Of a DNA stretch of 64,000 nucleotides, positions 1-7,171 are shown piece after piece. The stretch's first letter is position 1; each line of letters opens with the position of its first letter. This DNA comes from Thermocatellispora tengchongensis (GTDB lineage: Bacteria > Actinomycetota > Actinomycetes > Streptosporangiales > Streptosporangiaceae): assembly GCF_014202315.1 (NCBI RefSeq), contig NZ_JACHGN010000001.1, forward strand, positions 581,757 to 645,756, read 5' to 3'. A program made the translations under genes and the position numbers. The notes under the pieces are model-generated. The model was not told where the DNA came from. It made no database searches and was given only the letters and a program-made list of their open reading frames with translations.

Positions 1-1
1 G

Positions 2-550
2 TTCCTGGACCGCGTGCCCGAGAACGTCCTGATCGTCCTCGACGAGGCGTACCGCGAGTACGTCCGCGACGCCGACGTCCCCGACGGCCTCACCTTCTAC
101 CGCGACCGCCCCAACGTCGCCGTCCTGCGCACCTTCAGCAAGGCGTACGGCCTGGCCGGCCTCCGCGTCGGCTACCTCATCGGCCACGAACCGGTGGCCG
201 CGGCCGTCCGCAAGGTCATGGTCCCGTTCGCGGTCAACAGCCTGGCCCAGATCGCCGCCATAGCCTCCCTGAAGGCCGAGGCGGAACTCCTGGAACGAGT
301 GGACACCGTGGTCAAGGAGCGGACCAGAGTGAGAGAAGCCCTTCTGGCCCAGGGCTGGGAGGTCCCCCCGACCGAGGCCAACTTCGTCTGGCTGAGGCTG
401 GGCGAGGACACGACGGCGTTCGCGGAGAGGTGCGCAGCCGACGGCGTGGCCGTACGCCCGTACCCGCCGGATGGCGCGAGGATCAGCATCGGCACCCCCG
501 AAGCCAACGACACCTTCCTCAACGCCGCAGCGGCGTTCAAGTCCAGGTAG
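2..550 (+). CDS. Histidinol-phosphate / aromatic aminotransferase, C-terminal part
   Basis: This is a fold-type I PLP-dependent aminotransferase of the HisC/Pat family, cut by the left edge of the window, so about half of the protein is visible. The frame is open from base 2. The visible part contains the DEAY segment, where the aspartate contacts PLP, and the [13 protein letters not shown] stretch carrying the Schiff-base lysine. It ends with the usual small domain ([23 protein letters not shown]). Family members transaminate imidazole acetol phosphate or aromatic keto acids. No other his gene is visible, so histidine biosynthesis versus aromatic amino acid transamination cannot be decided. 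It converges on the next gene across a strong hairpin. Confidence 0.88.
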   Translation, partial: FLDRVPENVLIVLDEAYREYVRDADVPDGLTFYRDRPNVAVLRTFSKAYGLAGLRVGYLIGHEPVAAAVRKVMVPFAVNSLAQIAAIASLKAEAELLERVDTVVKERTRVREALLAQGWEVPPTEANFVWLRLGEDTTAFAERCAADGVAVRPYPPDGARISIGTPEANDTFLNAAAAFKSR

Positions 551-605
551 GCATCCCGCACAACGGCCCTCGCCCCGCTCGGCCGTTCCCCGCCGGCGTC
601 GGGCT

Positions 606-643
606 GACCGGGGCCGGGCGGCGATCAGTGGCCGGCCCCGGTC
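606..643. terminator. Bidirectional terminator hairpin
   Basis: A perfect 12-bp inverted repeat (GACCGGGGCCGG at 606-617 and its complement at 632-643) with a 14-nt loop lies between two convergent genes. There is no U-tract, which is common for actinobacterial terminators. Confidence 0.7.
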
Positions 644-661
644 GCTCGTTCCGGCACCGGG

Positions 662-1600
662 TCATCGCCTGCTGAGGGCTCCCACATTCAGCAGGAAGGC
701 GGACGTGACACCGTCACGCCGCACGGTGCCGTTCATGATCGACGCCTGGTGTTCTCCGTCGCTCGCCACCTGCCAGAAGTCGAGCGTGACGGTCTCACCG
801 GGGCGCCGGCAGACCTGGCCGGGTGGGTCCAGCTCGGCCGTGTTCCCGCGCGCCGCCAGGGTCCATCGGCACCCGTCGGAGGTGCGGGCGGCGATCGTAC
901 GATCCGGCTGCACCACCATGTCGACGACGCCGCGCTGCTCCGATCGGCCGCTCTGCCGCCCTGTCCGGTGCACGACGATGTTGATCAGCCGCGACGGGTC
1001 CGCCGGGACGTACTCCCACCGGCCCGTGAAGCGCCGCGCCGCCTTGATCCACGGCTCCGTCCGGACTTTGGTCCGGGCCCCGTGCTGCAGCAGGAAGCGG
1101 TAATCGCCGTTCGGATGGTGGCTTATGCCGTCGATGGTCTCCCTCTCGTGCCGGCCCGAGACGGTCACCGACCAGCGGGTTATGGTGTAGCTCGAATTGA
1201 TCACCCGGTTGACGCAGCGCTGGGACGGCGGATCGAGCTGGAGGTAGTCCCGTTGCGCTGTGAACCGCCAGGTGCAGCCCCGGTCGGTGCGCCCCACGAC
1301 CTTACCGCCGGCCTCCTTGGTGAACACGATCCGGCCGATCTGGGGAATCCGCATCGGCGTGCCCGCCGGCGCACCCGGGATGGGGCTCTCACAACCGGGC
1401 TGCGTGTCCAGGCACCCGATCTCCGCGATGTTCCGCATGCTCTCGCGGTCCGGCTGGTCGTAGTTCCACTCGCCCAGGTATGCGTCCACCTTGCCGGGCA
1501 CGGCGGCCACCGTGCCGGCCATGGCCGGGGCACCCGCCATACCGGCGATCAGCGCCGAGGCCACCGGCAACAGCCGTGCCGGCGATCGGTCCGGCTTCAT
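662..1600 (-). CDS. Secreted protein with a duplicated domain
   Basis: A 312-aa protein of unrecognised family. The N-terminus looks like a Sec signal peptide: basic start, hydrophobic core, then APAMAG near residues 24-29. The mature part contains two copies of one roughly 100-residue module. Copy 1 runs from YLGEWNYDQPD through GCTWRF and LQLDPPSQRC. Copy 2 runs from FTGRWEYVPADPS through GCRWTL and AELDPPGQVC. Each copy carries a cysteine before the aromatic pair and one after the DPP motif, consistent with one disulfide per copy. The gene starts 7 bp after the stop of the peroxiredoxin-like gene, so the two are probably one transcript. The function is unknown; a cell-envelope or extracellular role is inferred. 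Confidence 0.75.
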   Translation of the reverse strand: MKPDRSPARLLPVASALIAGMAGAPAMAGTVAAVPGKVDAYLGEWNYDQPDRESMRNIAEIGCLDTQPGCESPIPGAPAGTPMRIPQIGRIVFTKEAGGKVVGRTDRGCTWRFTAQRDYLQLDPPSQRCVNRVINSSYTITRWSVTVSGRHERETIDGISHHPNGDYRFLLQHGARTKVRTEPWIKAARRFTGRWEYVPADPSRLINIVVHRTGRQSGRSEQRGVVDMVVQPDRTIAARTSDGCRWTLAARGNTAELDPPGQVCRRPGETVTLDFWQVASDGEHQASIMNGTVRRDGVTSAFLLNVGALSRR

Positions 1601-1607
1601 CGCCGCG

Positions 1608-2168
1608 TCACACCCTTTCCGCGCTCAGTCGCAGCAGCTCGTCAACGGACCACTGGTCGGCCGCGTGCCTGCCGTACTTGACCGCCAGCACGATCCCGTC
1701 GGCGTCGATCAGGAAGTCGGCGGGCAGACCGAGCGCGGTGTCGCCACGCGGCGGCGCCGGAGAGCCACCGGCGCGCAGGCCCCGCGTGATCGCGGCGTAG
1801 GTCGTCGCCTTGAACGGCGCGGCCAGCGCCTTGGGGTGGAGCACCGCGCGGGGCGAGGTCTCGACGCCGAAGTCGCGGTACAGCTCCCGATCGGGGTCGG
1901 CGACGACGGCGAACGGCAGGTCGCCCTGGTGCGGGCGCATGGCCTCGGCGCTGGAGTGGAACACCGCGATCTCGGTGATCCCCGCACGAAGCAGATCGGC
2001 GTGCGAAAGGCTGATGGAGCGCAGGTGGGTGTTGCAGATGGGGCAGCCGGCGTACCGGCGGAACTGCAGGTGGGTGAGCCCGCTGACGGCGGGAAGCCGG
2101 ATGCGTTGCGAGCGGATGGTGAGCAGTTCGCGCACCGGGACGGCGTCGCCGGGTTCGTAGCGTGTCAT
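1608..2168 (-). CDS. AhpC/TSA-like peroxiredoxin family protein
   Basis: A 186-aa thioredoxin-fold protein. Residues 37-50 contain RRYAGCPICNTHL, a CxxC in the position of the peroxidatic cysteine, followed by a typical peroxiredoxin-like core (ITEIAVFHSS, LPFAVVADPDRELYRDFGVE) and LPADFLIDADGIV near the C-terminus. It is expected to reduce peroxides or act as a thiol oxidoreductase in the cytoplasm; no signal peptide is seen. It is first in a probable two-gene operon and divergent from an ECF41-type sigma gene. A TGTCACT/CGGTC promoter-like pair ends only a few bases before the ATG, so the mRNA may be leaderless. Confidence 0.82.
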   Translation of the reverse strand: MTRYEPGDAVPVRELLTIRSQRIRLPAVSGLTHLQFRRYAGCPICNTHLRSISLSHADLLRAGITEIAVFHSSAEAMRPHQGDLPFAVVADPDRELYRDFGVETSPRAVLHPKALAAPFKATTYAAITRGLRAGGSPAPPRGDTALGLPADFLIDADGIVLAVKYGRHAADQWSVDELLRLSAERV

Positions 2169-2172
2169 GGCC

Positions 2173-2205
2173 CCTGAGACCGTGGGCCGGACCGCGAAAG
2201 TGACA
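2173..2205 (-). promoter_or_regulatory. ECF41-type promoter candidate (leftward)
   Basis: On the minus strand TGTCACT (2205-2199) is followed after exactly 16 nt by CGGTCTCAGG (2182-2173). The rightward site shares the same layout. I recall TGTCACA and CGTC as the published ECF41 -35 and -10 motifs; the -10 match here is imperfect. The start codon at 2168 lies just downstream, implying an almost leaderless transcript. Confidence 0.55.
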
Positions 2206-2247
2206 TGACCGGCAGCGCTGTGACCTGTTTCACACTCTCCGTGCGGC

Positions 2248-2280
2248 TGTCACACTTCGCCATGCCGAGTCGCTCTCAGG
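2248..2280 (+). promoter_or_regulatory. ECF41-type promoter candidate (rightward, autoregulatory)
   Basis: TGTCACA (2248-2254), a 16-nt spacer, then CGCTCTCAGG (2271-2280). It differs from the leftward copy by one base in each element. It would give the sigma gene a leader of about 30 nt containing a GAGGAG ribosome binding site. Confidence 0.55.
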
Positions 2281-2311
2281 TGACGATCGCCTAGCGTGAG
2301 GAGTATCCCCG

Positions 2312-3181
2312 ATGGCCGACGCGACGCAGGTGTTCGCCGATCACCGAGAGCTGCTGTTCTCCATCGTCTACGGCATTCTCGCCAGCGTCGCCGACACCGA
2401 GGACGTGCTGCAGGAGACCTGGCTGTCGTGGGCGTCACGCGACCACGACACGATCGAGAACGCGCGGGCGTACCTGGTGCGCATCGCCGTCAACAAGGCC
2501 CTGACCCAGCAGTCGCTGCTGCGGCGGCGGCGCGAGACCTACGTCGGCCCCTGGCTGCCCGAACCTCTGGTCGCGGCGGACGGCGCGGCAGTTGCCGTCG
2601 AGCGCGCGGAGGCGATCTCGATGGCGCTGCTCGTGGTGCTGGAGTCGCTCACCCCGACCGAGCGCGCGGTGTTCATCCTGTACGAGGTGTTCGGCTACGG
2701 GCACCCCGAGATCGCCGCGATGCTGGGCCGTACGCACGCGTCGGTACGGCAGATCAGCCGGCGTGCCCGCGCCCACGTGCAGGCCCGCAGGCCGCTGAAC
2801 GAGGTCGACCCTCAGGTGCGGCAGAAGGTGACCGAGCGGTTCGTCGCCGCCACCTTCGGCGGCGATCTCGACGGGCTGCTGGAGATGCTCGCGCCCGAGG
2901 TGACGCTGTGGACCGACGGCGGCGGCAAGGCGCCGGCGGCTGGGACGCGTCCGATCCACGGCCGGGACAAGGTGGCCAGACTGCTGATCACCCGCGGCGC
3001 GAACGCCGCCGGCCATCGCCTGTCGATCCAGTACCGATACGTCAACGGGGACCCGTCGGCCGTGGTGTTCGCCGACGATTCGCCCTTCGGCGTCATGGTC
3101 ATCGACCTGACCCACGACGGAACCCGGATAGGCGACATCTACGTCATCACGAACCCCGACAAGCTCTCTCACATCCCATAG
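2312..3181 (+). CDS. ECF41-family RNA polymerase sigma factor with SnoaL-like extension
   Basis: A 289-aa sigma-70 family protein. Region 2 is at about 1-75 (ADTEDVLQETWLSW) and region 4 at about 100-160 (LTPTERAVFILYEVFGYGHPEIAAMLG, then the helix SVRQISRRARAHV). The C-terminal ~120 residues form a SnoaL/NTF2-like extension. They carry the DGGGK segment and end in NPDKL, both hallmarks of group ECF41, where the extension modulates sigma activity in place of an anti-sigma factor. ECF41 genes usually sit beside an oxidoreductase-type gene they control; here the divergent neighbours are a peroxiredoxin-like gene and a secreted-protein gene. Autoregulation is inferred from the paired promoter motifs. 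Confidence 0.9.
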   Translation: MADATQVFADHRELLFSIVYGILASVADTEDVLQETWLSWASRDHDTIENARAYLVRIAVNKALTQQSLLRRRRETYVGPWLPEPLVAADGAAVAVERAEAISMALLVVLESLTPTERAVFILYEVFGYGHPEIAAMLGRTHASVRQISRRARAHVQARRPLNEVDPQVRQKVTERFVAATFGGDLDGLLEMLAPEVTLWTDGGGKAPAAGTRPIHGRDKVARLLITRGANAAGHRLSIQYRYVNGDPSAVVFADDSPFGVMVIDLTHDGTRIGDIYVITNPDKLSHIP

Positions 3182-3257
3182 GAGAACGAGCCGAGACCGC
3201 CGTGCCCGATCACGCAGAGCAGGATAGGGGCGCGATCACGTGCGCTCCCGAGGAATG

Positions 3258-3695
3258 TCACGATCGCTGCGGAGCCCTCTTCCTGTTCCTGGGCACGGCG
3301 ATGACGCCGGAAGCGGCGTCCAGGAGAAGGCGGCGGAAGGTCGGGCATTCCATGTGGCTCGGCGCGGGGCAGGCGGCGGCATGGCGGAGGGAGTCGCGCA
3401 GGACACTGAGATCGCGAATCGTCCTGTCCAGCTCGTCCGCCTTGCCGGCGAGCATCTGCCGGTCGATGCGGGGCTGCCCGTCCGGCGCGAACATGGTCGC
3501 GATCTCATCGAGCGAGAAGCCGGCGGTACGCCCCAGCGCGATCAGCGCCAGCCGTTCCAGCACGGCGGGATCGTACTGGCGGCGCAGCCCCCGCCTGCCG
3601 GTGGAGGCGATCAGCCCCTTCTCCTCGTAATACCGCAGCGTCGAGGGCGGAACGCCCGTACGCCGCGCCACCTCGGAAATGTCCAGGTCCGTCAT
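3258..3695 (-). CDS. MerR family transcriptional regulator
   Basis: A 145-aa regulator from the ATG at 3695; a longer in-frame start exists but would cover the operator. The N-terminal winged helix (DISEVARRTGVPPSTLRYYEEKGLI, then RRQYDPAVLERLALI) is close to SoxR/MerR. A dimerisation helix follows and then a short tail with two cysteines (ACPAPSHMEC). It lacks the four-cysteine cluster that binds 2Fe-2S in true SoxR, so redox sensing through an iron-sulfur cluster is unlikely. It is divergent from a methyltransferase gene, which it probably controls. Confidence 0.85.
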   Translation of the reverse strand: MTDLDISEVARRTGVPPSTLRYYEEKGLIASTGRRGLRRQYDPAVLERLALIALGRTAGFSLDEIATMFAPDGQPRIDRQMLAGKADELDRTIRDLSVLRDSLRHAAACPAPSHMECPTFRRLLLDAASGVIAVPRNRKRAPQRS

Positions 3696-3699
3696 CCAC

Positions 3700-3730
3700 T
3701 TGACCTCAAGTCGGCTTGAAGTAGCACAGT
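3700..3730 (+). promoter_or_regulatory. MerR/SoxR-type operator in a long-spacer promoter
   Basis: CCTCAAG (3704-3710), TCGG, CTTGAAG (3715-3721) forms a palindrome very like the SoxR box. It sits between TTGACC (3700-3705) and a weak CACAGT (3725-3730), spaced 19 bp. Spacers of 19-20 bp are the hallmark of promoters untwisted by MerR-family activators. Confidence 0.55.
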
Positions 3731-3769
3731 GGCATCTCAACCTCGTGAACGCAAGCCCAGGAGACGACC

Positions 3770-4612
3770 ATGGATGTCACCCGCACGACCGACGACGACC
3801 ACAAGGCACGCTGGAACGGCACCGCCGGCAACGCCTGGGTCGAGGCACAGGCGGTGCTGGACGAGCTGATGCGCCCCTTCGAGGACCTGCTCCTCGAAGC
3901 GATCTCCCCCGGACGCGGAGGCCACGTGCTCGACGTCGGCTGCGGCACGGGCGGCACAACGGTCACCGCCGCGCGGCGACTCGGCGAGCAGGGCCACTGC
4001 GTCGGCATCGACATCTCCGAGCCGATGATCGCCGCCGCCGAGGCCCGCGCCGCGCGAGCGGGCGTACAGGCGTCCTTCATCCGCGCCGACGCCCAGGACC
4101 ATGCCTTCGAGCCCGCCACCTTCGACGCGATCATCTCGCGCTTCGGCGTCATGTTCTTCGACGACCCCGTCCGTGCCTTCGCGAACCTGCGACGCGCCGC
4201 GAAGAGCGGCGCCGACCTCCGGTTCATCGCCTGGCGCAGCGCCACCGAAAACCCGTTCATGACCACAGCCGAACGCGCCGCCGCCCCCCTCCTGCCGAAC
4301 CTCCCCACCCGCCGCCCGGACGGCCCGGGCCAGTTCGCCTTCGCCGACCGATCCAAGGTCCACCACATCCTGGAGGAGAGCGGCTGGACCGAGATCGCCA
4401 TCCACCCGATCGACGTGCCCTGCACCCTGCCCGAACGGGAGCTGGTCGGCTACTTCACCCGACTGGGCCCGGTTGGCCTGGTCCTGCATGAGGCGGACGA
4501 CCGAACCCGGGCGCAGGTCATAGAAACGGTCCGCGCCGCGTTCGAGCCGTACGTGCACGGCGAGGAGGTCCGCTTCACCGGGGCCTGCTGGCTGGTCAGC
4601 GCCCGCGCCTGA
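3770..4612 (+). CDS. Class I SAM-dependent methyltransferase
   Basis: A 280-aa Rossmann-fold methyltransferase. Motif I is HVLDVGCGTGG near residue 55, an acidic ribose-contacting residue follows in VGIDISEPM, and FIRADAQDHAF and FDAIISRFGVMFFDDP give motifs II and III. It resembles the UbiE/COQ5-like methyltransferases often found beside MerR regulators. The substrate is not predictable; a small molecule or xenobiotic is inferred from the context. Confidence 0.85.
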   Translation: MDVTRTTDDDHKARWNGTAGNAWVEAQAVLDELMRPFEDLLLEAISPGRGGHVLDVGCGTGGTTVTAARRLGEQGHCVGIDISEPMIAAAEARAARAGVQASFIRADAQDHAFEPATFDAIISRFGVMFFDDPVRAFANLRRAAKSGADLRFIAWRSATENPFMTTAERAAAPLLPNLPTRRPDGPGQFAFADRSKVHHILEESGWTEIAIHPIDVPCTLPERELVGYFTRLGPVGLVLHEADDRTRAQVIETVRAAFEPYVHGEEVRFTGACWLVSARA

Positions 4613-4621
4613 TCGCACACT

Positions 4622-4672
4622 GCCTGCCAGGGAAAGGCTCACCAAGGCCGGTGAGCCCGAACCCCGGCAGGC
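4622..4672. terminator. Nested-hairpin terminator between convergent genes
   Basis: The outer stem is GCCTGCC (4622-4628) with GGCAGGC (4666-4672). The inner stem is GGCTCACC (4636-4643) with GGTGAGCC (4650-4657). On the plus strand a pyrimidine-rich tract follows. Confidence 0.65.
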
Positions 4673-4693
4673 GCTTCCCTTCTTCTGAACCTG

Positions 4694-4894
4694 CTACAGG
4701 TCGAACTCGCCGGACTTGACGCCCCCGATGAAGGCTTGCCACTCGGCAGGGGCGAACAGCAGCTTGGGGCCGTCCGGGTCCTTGCTGTCCCGGACGGCGA
4801 CGATACCGGGCAAGTTGACGGCGACCTCGACGCACTGGCCGCCATTTCCTGAGGATCGCGACGACTTCTGCCACACGGCGGCGCTCAGGTCCAT
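4694..4894 (-). CDS. DUF397 domain protein
   Basis: A 66-aa actinobacterial DUF397 protein with the family core: WQKSSRSSGNGGQCVEV, then AVRDSKDPDGPKLLFAPAEWQAFI. Its ATG overlaps the stop of the XRE gene upstream by 10 bp, so the two are translationally coupled. DUF397 proteins are typically encoded directly after an XRE/DUF5753 regulator and have been proposed to act as a partner or toxin-like component. A truncated second copy lies at 10607-10786. Confidence 0.92.
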   Translation of the reverse strand: MDLSAAVWQKSSRSSGNGGQCVEVAVNLPGIVAVRDSKDPDGPKLLFAPAEWQAFIGGVKSGEFDL

Positions 4895-5712
4895 TCGCGT
4901 CTCACTTCCTCGACCATTCGGAGGGATACGCGCTCAGGATAAGCCCACAGCCGTATCGCCTCATATCGCTCCTGAATGGCAGCCGCATGTTCGCGGTCGG
5001 CTGTGACATGTCCTTGCGCAGGTGAGTCCGCGTGGACGGTGAGCGGCTGCCCGTCCGGAAGCTCGGCAATCATAAAGGCGCCTGCCAGGCCGGGAAGGCA
5101 CTCTGGATCGACGACCTGGATGGAAACGGATGGGTGTCTGGCGACCTCCAGCACGCGATCGAGCTGTTCGCGCATCACTTCAGGCCCGCCGACCCGGCGG
5201 CGCAACACACCCGCGTCGAAGAGCACGAGAACAAGCGGAGGATCGTCCCGGTCGAGAATCCGCTGCCGCCGCATGCGCGCCTCGACTCGTTCCTCAACTG
5301 CCTCGGGAGTGGCCCGCGGTTCCAGGGTGAAGATATGCCGGGCATAGGACTCTGTCTGGAGTAGGCCGGGGATCAGCAGTGGGTCCCAGGAGCGGATCAC
5401 TCGGGCGGTGGGTTCGATCTCCTCGGCCCAACTCCGAAACCAGACGGGGCCGCCGGGCTGGGCGATGATGCGCTGGTACAACCGGGTGAACGACACGCCC
5501 CCCGCCTCGCCGAAGAGCCTGTCCAGCCGCTCGGCGTCGGACCTCGACGGGGTGCGGGTGGCCTTCTCCAGGCGGCTCACCTGGGTCTGGGTGCAGCCGA
5601 GCCGGGAGGCCACCGCCGCTTGGGAGAGCTGCGCGGCCTCCCGCAGCCGGCGCATCTCCGCGCCGAACCGCACCCGAGGCGACCCAGGATCGAGAGACGG
5701 CACAACGTCCAT
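4885..5712 (-). CDS. XRE family regulator with DUF5753 (Scr1-like)
   Basis: A 275-aa protein from the ATG at 5712, which has GGAGGG seven bases upstream; the longer ORF has no supporting ribosome binding site. The N-terminal HTH is MRRLREAAQLSQAAVASRLG, then TQTQVSRLEKATRTPS. The remainder is the DUF5753 effector domain (LLIPGLLQTESYARHIF, VEARMRRQRIL, VQVVDPECLPGLAGAFMIAELPDG). Such regulators pair with DUF397 proteins in Streptomyces and relatives, where some control development. It is divergent from a lipoprotein gene across a block repeated near 14.3-14.45 kb. Confidence 0.9.
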   Translation of the reverse strand: MDVVPSLDPGSPRVRFGAEMRRLREAAQLSQAAVASRLGCTQTQVSRLEKATRTPSRSDAERLDRLFGEAGGVSFTRLYQRIIAQPGGPVWFRSWAEEIEPTARVIRSWDPLLIPGLLQTESYARHIFTLEPRATPEAVEERVEARMRRQRILDRDDPPLVLVLFDAGVLRRRVGGPEVMREQLDRVLEVARHPSVSIQVVDPECLPGLAGAFMIAELPDGQPLTVHADSPAQGHVTADREHAAAIQERYEAIRLWAYPERVSLRMVEEVRREWT

Positions 5713-5715
5713 CGC

Positions 5716-5863
5716 ATTTCCCTCCGAATCAGAGAAAAACGGACTTTCTCTTCGGCTGGCGATACCACAACCAGACCAGGTAAGACCGGCGCCGGTCATT
5801 CGCCGAACTCACCTGGAGTGCCGATACGATCACGCATTCGGCCCTCGGAAGGCATTCTAAGCA
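5716..5863. promoter_or_regulatory. Divergent regulatory block, copy A
   Basis: The intergenic region between the XRE gene and lipoprotein 1. Both ends are conserved in copy B (14303-14450). The left end is ATTTCCC[TC][TC]CGAATC followed by GAAAA and CGGAC. The right end is a [GT][CT]CGATAC element and GGCATTCT[AG]AGCAC. The distance from ATTTCCC to GCATTCT is 136 nt in both copies. Confidence 0.6.
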
Positions 5864-5903
5864 CATGGCTTGCGCTACGGGTGGTAGGAAAGGCATTAAT
5901 AAA

Positions 5904-6479
5904 ATGACTCCGAAATGGGGTTCGGCTTCCCGTCGGAGGTGTGGCATACGCGCCGTTGCATTGCTAGTCACCGCTTCGGCGCTGACGGTCGTGACATCGG
6001 GATGCGGCGCGTCAGATCTTCATTTGAAGACCGCCGTGACCGAACTGGAGAAGGACGTATGGCGTCTGGAGACCGACGACGTCTTCAAGAATCCGCTGAA
6101 GAAGCTGCGGATCATCCAGCGCCCGGATAAGGACATCGCCTGCGATAAGGGCAAGTTCAAGAGAGCGATGCGCGCCACAGCAGACTACAAGCGCGTCAGT
6201 GACTCGCTGATAGACCACCTGGACCTGGCCGAAGATCTGAAGCTGGCCACGCTTCGTCGGCATCTTGGCTACAAGCTGGAGTTCGACTTCAGTCAGAGCG
6301 ACGCTGAGGAGGGACGGTTCGTCTATGGAACAAAGGAACATGTGGGGGTAAAAATGACCGTATATGTGGCTCCTGAGGCACCGACATGGCGACTGCACGG
6401 CCAGACTGCCTGCTTGCCACGGAAGGGCAGTGTCCCCAAGGAGGAGAGATTCTTCCCGGACAAGCCAGGTGACGAATAA
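5904..6479 (+). CDS. Lipoprotein, paralogue 1
   Basis: A 191-aa predicted lipoprotein from the ATG at 5904, with AGGAAAGG upstream; earlier in-frame starts lack a ribosome binding site. The signal peptide ends in the lipobox VVTSGC with lipidated Cys34. The mature part has no recognised domain. Shared blocks with paralogue 2 are RLETDDVFKNP, RPDKDI, CDK.KFKR.MRATADY, FSQSDAEEGRFVYG and VYVAPEAPTWR. It is divergent from the XRE regulator. It probably faces the outside of the membrane; the role is unknown. Confidence 0.8.
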   Translation: MTPKWGSASRRRCGIRAVALLVTASALTVVTSGCGASDLHLKTAVTELEKDVWRLETDDVFKNPLKKLRIIQRPDKDIACDKGKFKRAMRATADYKRVSDSLIDHLDLAEDLKLATLRRHLGYKLEFDFSQSDAEEGRFVYGTKEHVGVKMTVYVAPEAPTWRLHGQTACLPRKGSVPKEERFFPDKPGDE

Positions 6480-6680
6480 GCATCCCCCACTCCGACGCTG
6501 ACGCGTAGTCTGAGGGATGGATGACCTGACCTATGGACCGTCCACGCGCCGAACGGCCGACTCCGACCGGCCGCCGGCGTTCCGAGGGCCGCGTTGCCAT
6601 CTGGCGCAAAGCATGGCGACAACGGTCCGGGGGGTGAAGATCGGTGTGGCTCGGTGTCTGATCGTCCTTGGAGGTGGATC

Positions 6681-7160
6681 ATGCGCGTCGTCGTCTTACT
6701 GGCTACCGGGTTAGCCCTGATCGTGGTGGCAGCGGGGTGTGGTGCTTCTGAGCCTTCGCTGCAGACCGCCGCCGCAGAACTACAGAAGGACACTCAACGT
6801 TTGGAAACCGACGACGTCTTCAAAAATCCTACATACAAGTTGCGTATCCTGCAGCGGCCGGACAAGGACATTCCGTGTGACAAGGATAAGTTCAAGCGCG
6901 TGATGAGGGCAACGGCGGATTATGCGCGTATCGATGAACCACTTTTTCATCACCTGGACCGAGCGCAGGGGTTGATGGAAAACCGACTTATCCGGGCTTT
7001 AGGATATGAGTTGGATTTGGATATCACTCAGAGTGATGCCGACGAAGGTCGATTCATCTATGGCATGAAAGGCGACTCCGGGGTGAAGGTGACTGTATAT
7101 GTAGCCCCAGAGGCTCCTACATGGAGGATACACGCTCAGACCGCTTGTCTGTCAAAGTAG
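6681..7160 (+). CDS. Lipoprotein, paralogue 2
   Basis: A 159-aa lipoprotein starting at the ATG at 6681, with GGAGGTGG eight bases upstream. The lipobox is VVAAGC with Cys20. It is clearly paralogous to the preceding lipoprotein and keeps the same order of motifs (RLETDDVFKNP, RPDKDIPCDKDKFKR, GYELDLDITQSDADEGRFIYG, VTVYVAPEAPTWR). It lacks the longer C-terminal tail. The 3' half is visibly richer in A+T than neighbouring genes, suggesting transfer or relaxed selection. It converges with the 656-aa gene, leaving 11 bp between stops. Confidence 0.8.
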   Translation: MRVVVLLATGLALIVVAAGCGASEPSLQTAAAELQKDTQRLETDDVFKNPTYKLRILQRPDKDIPCDKDKFKRVMRATADYARIDEPLFHHLDRAQGLMENRLIRALGYELDLDITQSDADEGRFIYGMKGDSGVKVTVYVAPEAPTWRIHAQTACLSK

Positions 7161-7171
7161 AGGCAAATGGA

